5,816 nt of DNA from Balneolales bacterium (GTDB lineage Bacteria > Bacteroidota > Rhodothermia > Balneolales > Natronogracilivirgulaceae), in assembly GCA_007127695.1 (NCBI GenBank), contig SKYW01000302.1, positions 1 through 5,816 on the forward strand, in the 5' to 3' direction. This document shows, in pieces, positions 5,079 through 5,816 of the stretch. The position numbers were made by a program, and so were the translations under genes. The notes below the pieces were generated by a model, which saw nothing but the letters and a program-made list of their open reading frames with translations, did no database searches and was not told the DNA's origin. How positions within the stretch are numbered: the stretch's first letter is position 1; every line of letters starts with the position of its first letter.

Positions 5079-5816
5079 TGCTCAATCCGCTCAATCACTT
5101 CGCCGCAGCGCAGCATCGCTTCCGGGTCATAGGGATTTGCGATTTCCTCTTCACTGCTGAGCCAGACTTCATCCACCATGGGGCAGTATTGATGATATCT
5201 CACCCCGGGGATTTCGTAGTTGTGAACCACTTCGATCAGTACATGGGAAAGCTGCGCAAATCCCTCGCGCTGCCCTTCGATGTCTCCGGCTTCCAGAATG
5301 TGATCCAGGTGTCCGTCAATCGCTTCGTACTGATCCATCCATCGCATGTGGGCGTCACCTTGCATCCGGTGCAGTCCTATCGATTCCAGTTCATCCGCTG
5401 CCCGCTGAAATGCTTCCCGGGCACCATCAAAATCAGATGCGACCAGTGCTTCTTTGCCTTCCAGGTAGCGATCCAGCAGCGTGAGGAAATCATCGCGGAA
5501 ATCGTCGGTGGCTCCGTCGACCGCATCGCCGTGTTCGTGTGGCTCGTCAGCAGGTATGGCGTGATCGTCATCATCCATCGCCGGATCGCCAGGATCACCC
5601 ATGGCACCGTGATCGTGTACCGGCACCGCTCCGGTACCCGGCTCGCGATTCATCATGCTGAACCGGTCGGCCAGCTGCATCTCACTGTCGAGTCGGAATG
5701 CTCCGTGGAAGACCACCTGCTCGTCCTCTTCCACCCCCTCTTCAATCACGTAATGGTCCCCTGTGCGTGGACCCAGCACCACCTCCCTTACTTCAAACCG
5801 CGGAGTTTCAGCATCA
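5075..5816 (-). CDS. CusB-like RND efflux periplasmic adaptor with C-terminal DUF3347, C-terminal part
   Basis: The frame is open to the right edge, so the 5' part is missing. The first visible residues, R-F-E-V-R-E-V-V-L-G, then E-E-G-V-E-E-D-E-Q-V-V and F-R-L-D-S-E, match the membrane-proximal end of CusB-type membrane fusion proteins. These connect an RND pump to an outer-membrane channel for Cu(I)/Ag(I) export. Next comes a flexible His/Asp-rich linker (H-D-H-G, D-D-D-D-H, H-E-H-G), then a helical DUF3347 domain of about 130 residues. The last 40 residues hold Y-H-Q-Y-C-P-M, W-L-S-S-E-E-E-I, N-P-Y and M-L-R-C-G, nearly the same motif as in the lipoprotein at 2462-3079, but without its glycine-rich loop. 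The GTG at 5782 is only an internal codon. The TGA at 5075-5077 touches an ATPase remnant. The metal specificity is inferred from the family. Confidence 0.88.
   Translation of the reverse strand, partial: DAETPRFEVREVVLGPRTGDHYVIEEGVEEDEQVVFHGAFRLDSEMQLADRFSMMNREPGTGAVPVHDHGAMGDPGDPAMDDDDHAIPADEPHEHGDAVDGATDDFRDDFLTLLDRYLEGKEALVASDFDGAREAFQRAADELESIGLHRMQGDAHMRWMDQYEAIDGHLDHILEAGDIEGQREGFAQLSHVLIEVVHNYEIPGVRYHQYCPMVDEVWLSSEEEIANPYDPEAMLRCGEVIERIEH

Noticed and set aside
1..5816. tRNA, rRNA, CRISPR array or riboswitch
   Set aside because: No cloverleaf, no regularly spaced direct repeats and no conserved riboswitch core were seen on either strand.

Overview
The window most likely comes from a moderately GC-rich bacterium of the Bacteroidetes/Balneolota/Rhodothermota (FCB) group. 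The clues are a copper-type RND adaptor with a C-terminal DUF3347 domain, a stand-alone DUF3347 lipoprotein, a DUF2231 membrane protein, and weak or absent Shine-Dalgarno sequences before some starts. This placement is inferred from gene content; no rRNA or marker gene is present to prove it.

Layout, left to right. Positions 1-72 hold the 3' end of an isocitrate/isopropylmalate dehydrogenase family gene (+). A convergent two-gene minus-strand unit follows: ketopantoate reductase (panE, 619-1533, possibly starting at 1581) and a YfcE/MJ0936-type metallophosphoesterase (106-591). Divergent from panE is a secreted TPR protein (1612-2394, +) whose C-terminal half resembles the RMDN (regulator of microtubule dynamics) family. 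A strong GC hairpin (2412-2442) lies in the convergent gap after it.

The right half is a minus-strand metal-handling cluster, in transcription order: the C-terminal part of a CusB-like RND efflux adaptor fused to DUF3347 (5075-5816, running off the window), a DUF2231 membrane protein with a lectin-like or glycosidase-like C-terminal domain (3203-4279), and a His/Met-rich DUF3347 lipoprotein (2462-3079). A vapBC toxin-antitoxin module (4365-4989) sits on the opposite strand inside this cluster, preceded by a 17-bp palindrome. Between vapC and the adaptor gene is a short, uninterrupted remnant of the extreme C-terminus of a CopB-like heavy-metal P-type ATPase (4992-5078). It suggests that an ATPase gene once lay here and was deleted, with vapBC now at the scar.

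Taken together, the adaptor would bridge inner-membrane pump and outer-membrane channel for Cu(I)/Ag(I) export. The two DUF3347 modules share a Cys/Met/His motif that could bind or hand over metal in the periplasm. The role of the DUF2231 fusion in this context is unknown. The most interesting items are the ATPase scar beside vapBC, the duplicated DUF3347 module, the DUF2231 fusion and the bacterial RMDN-like protein.
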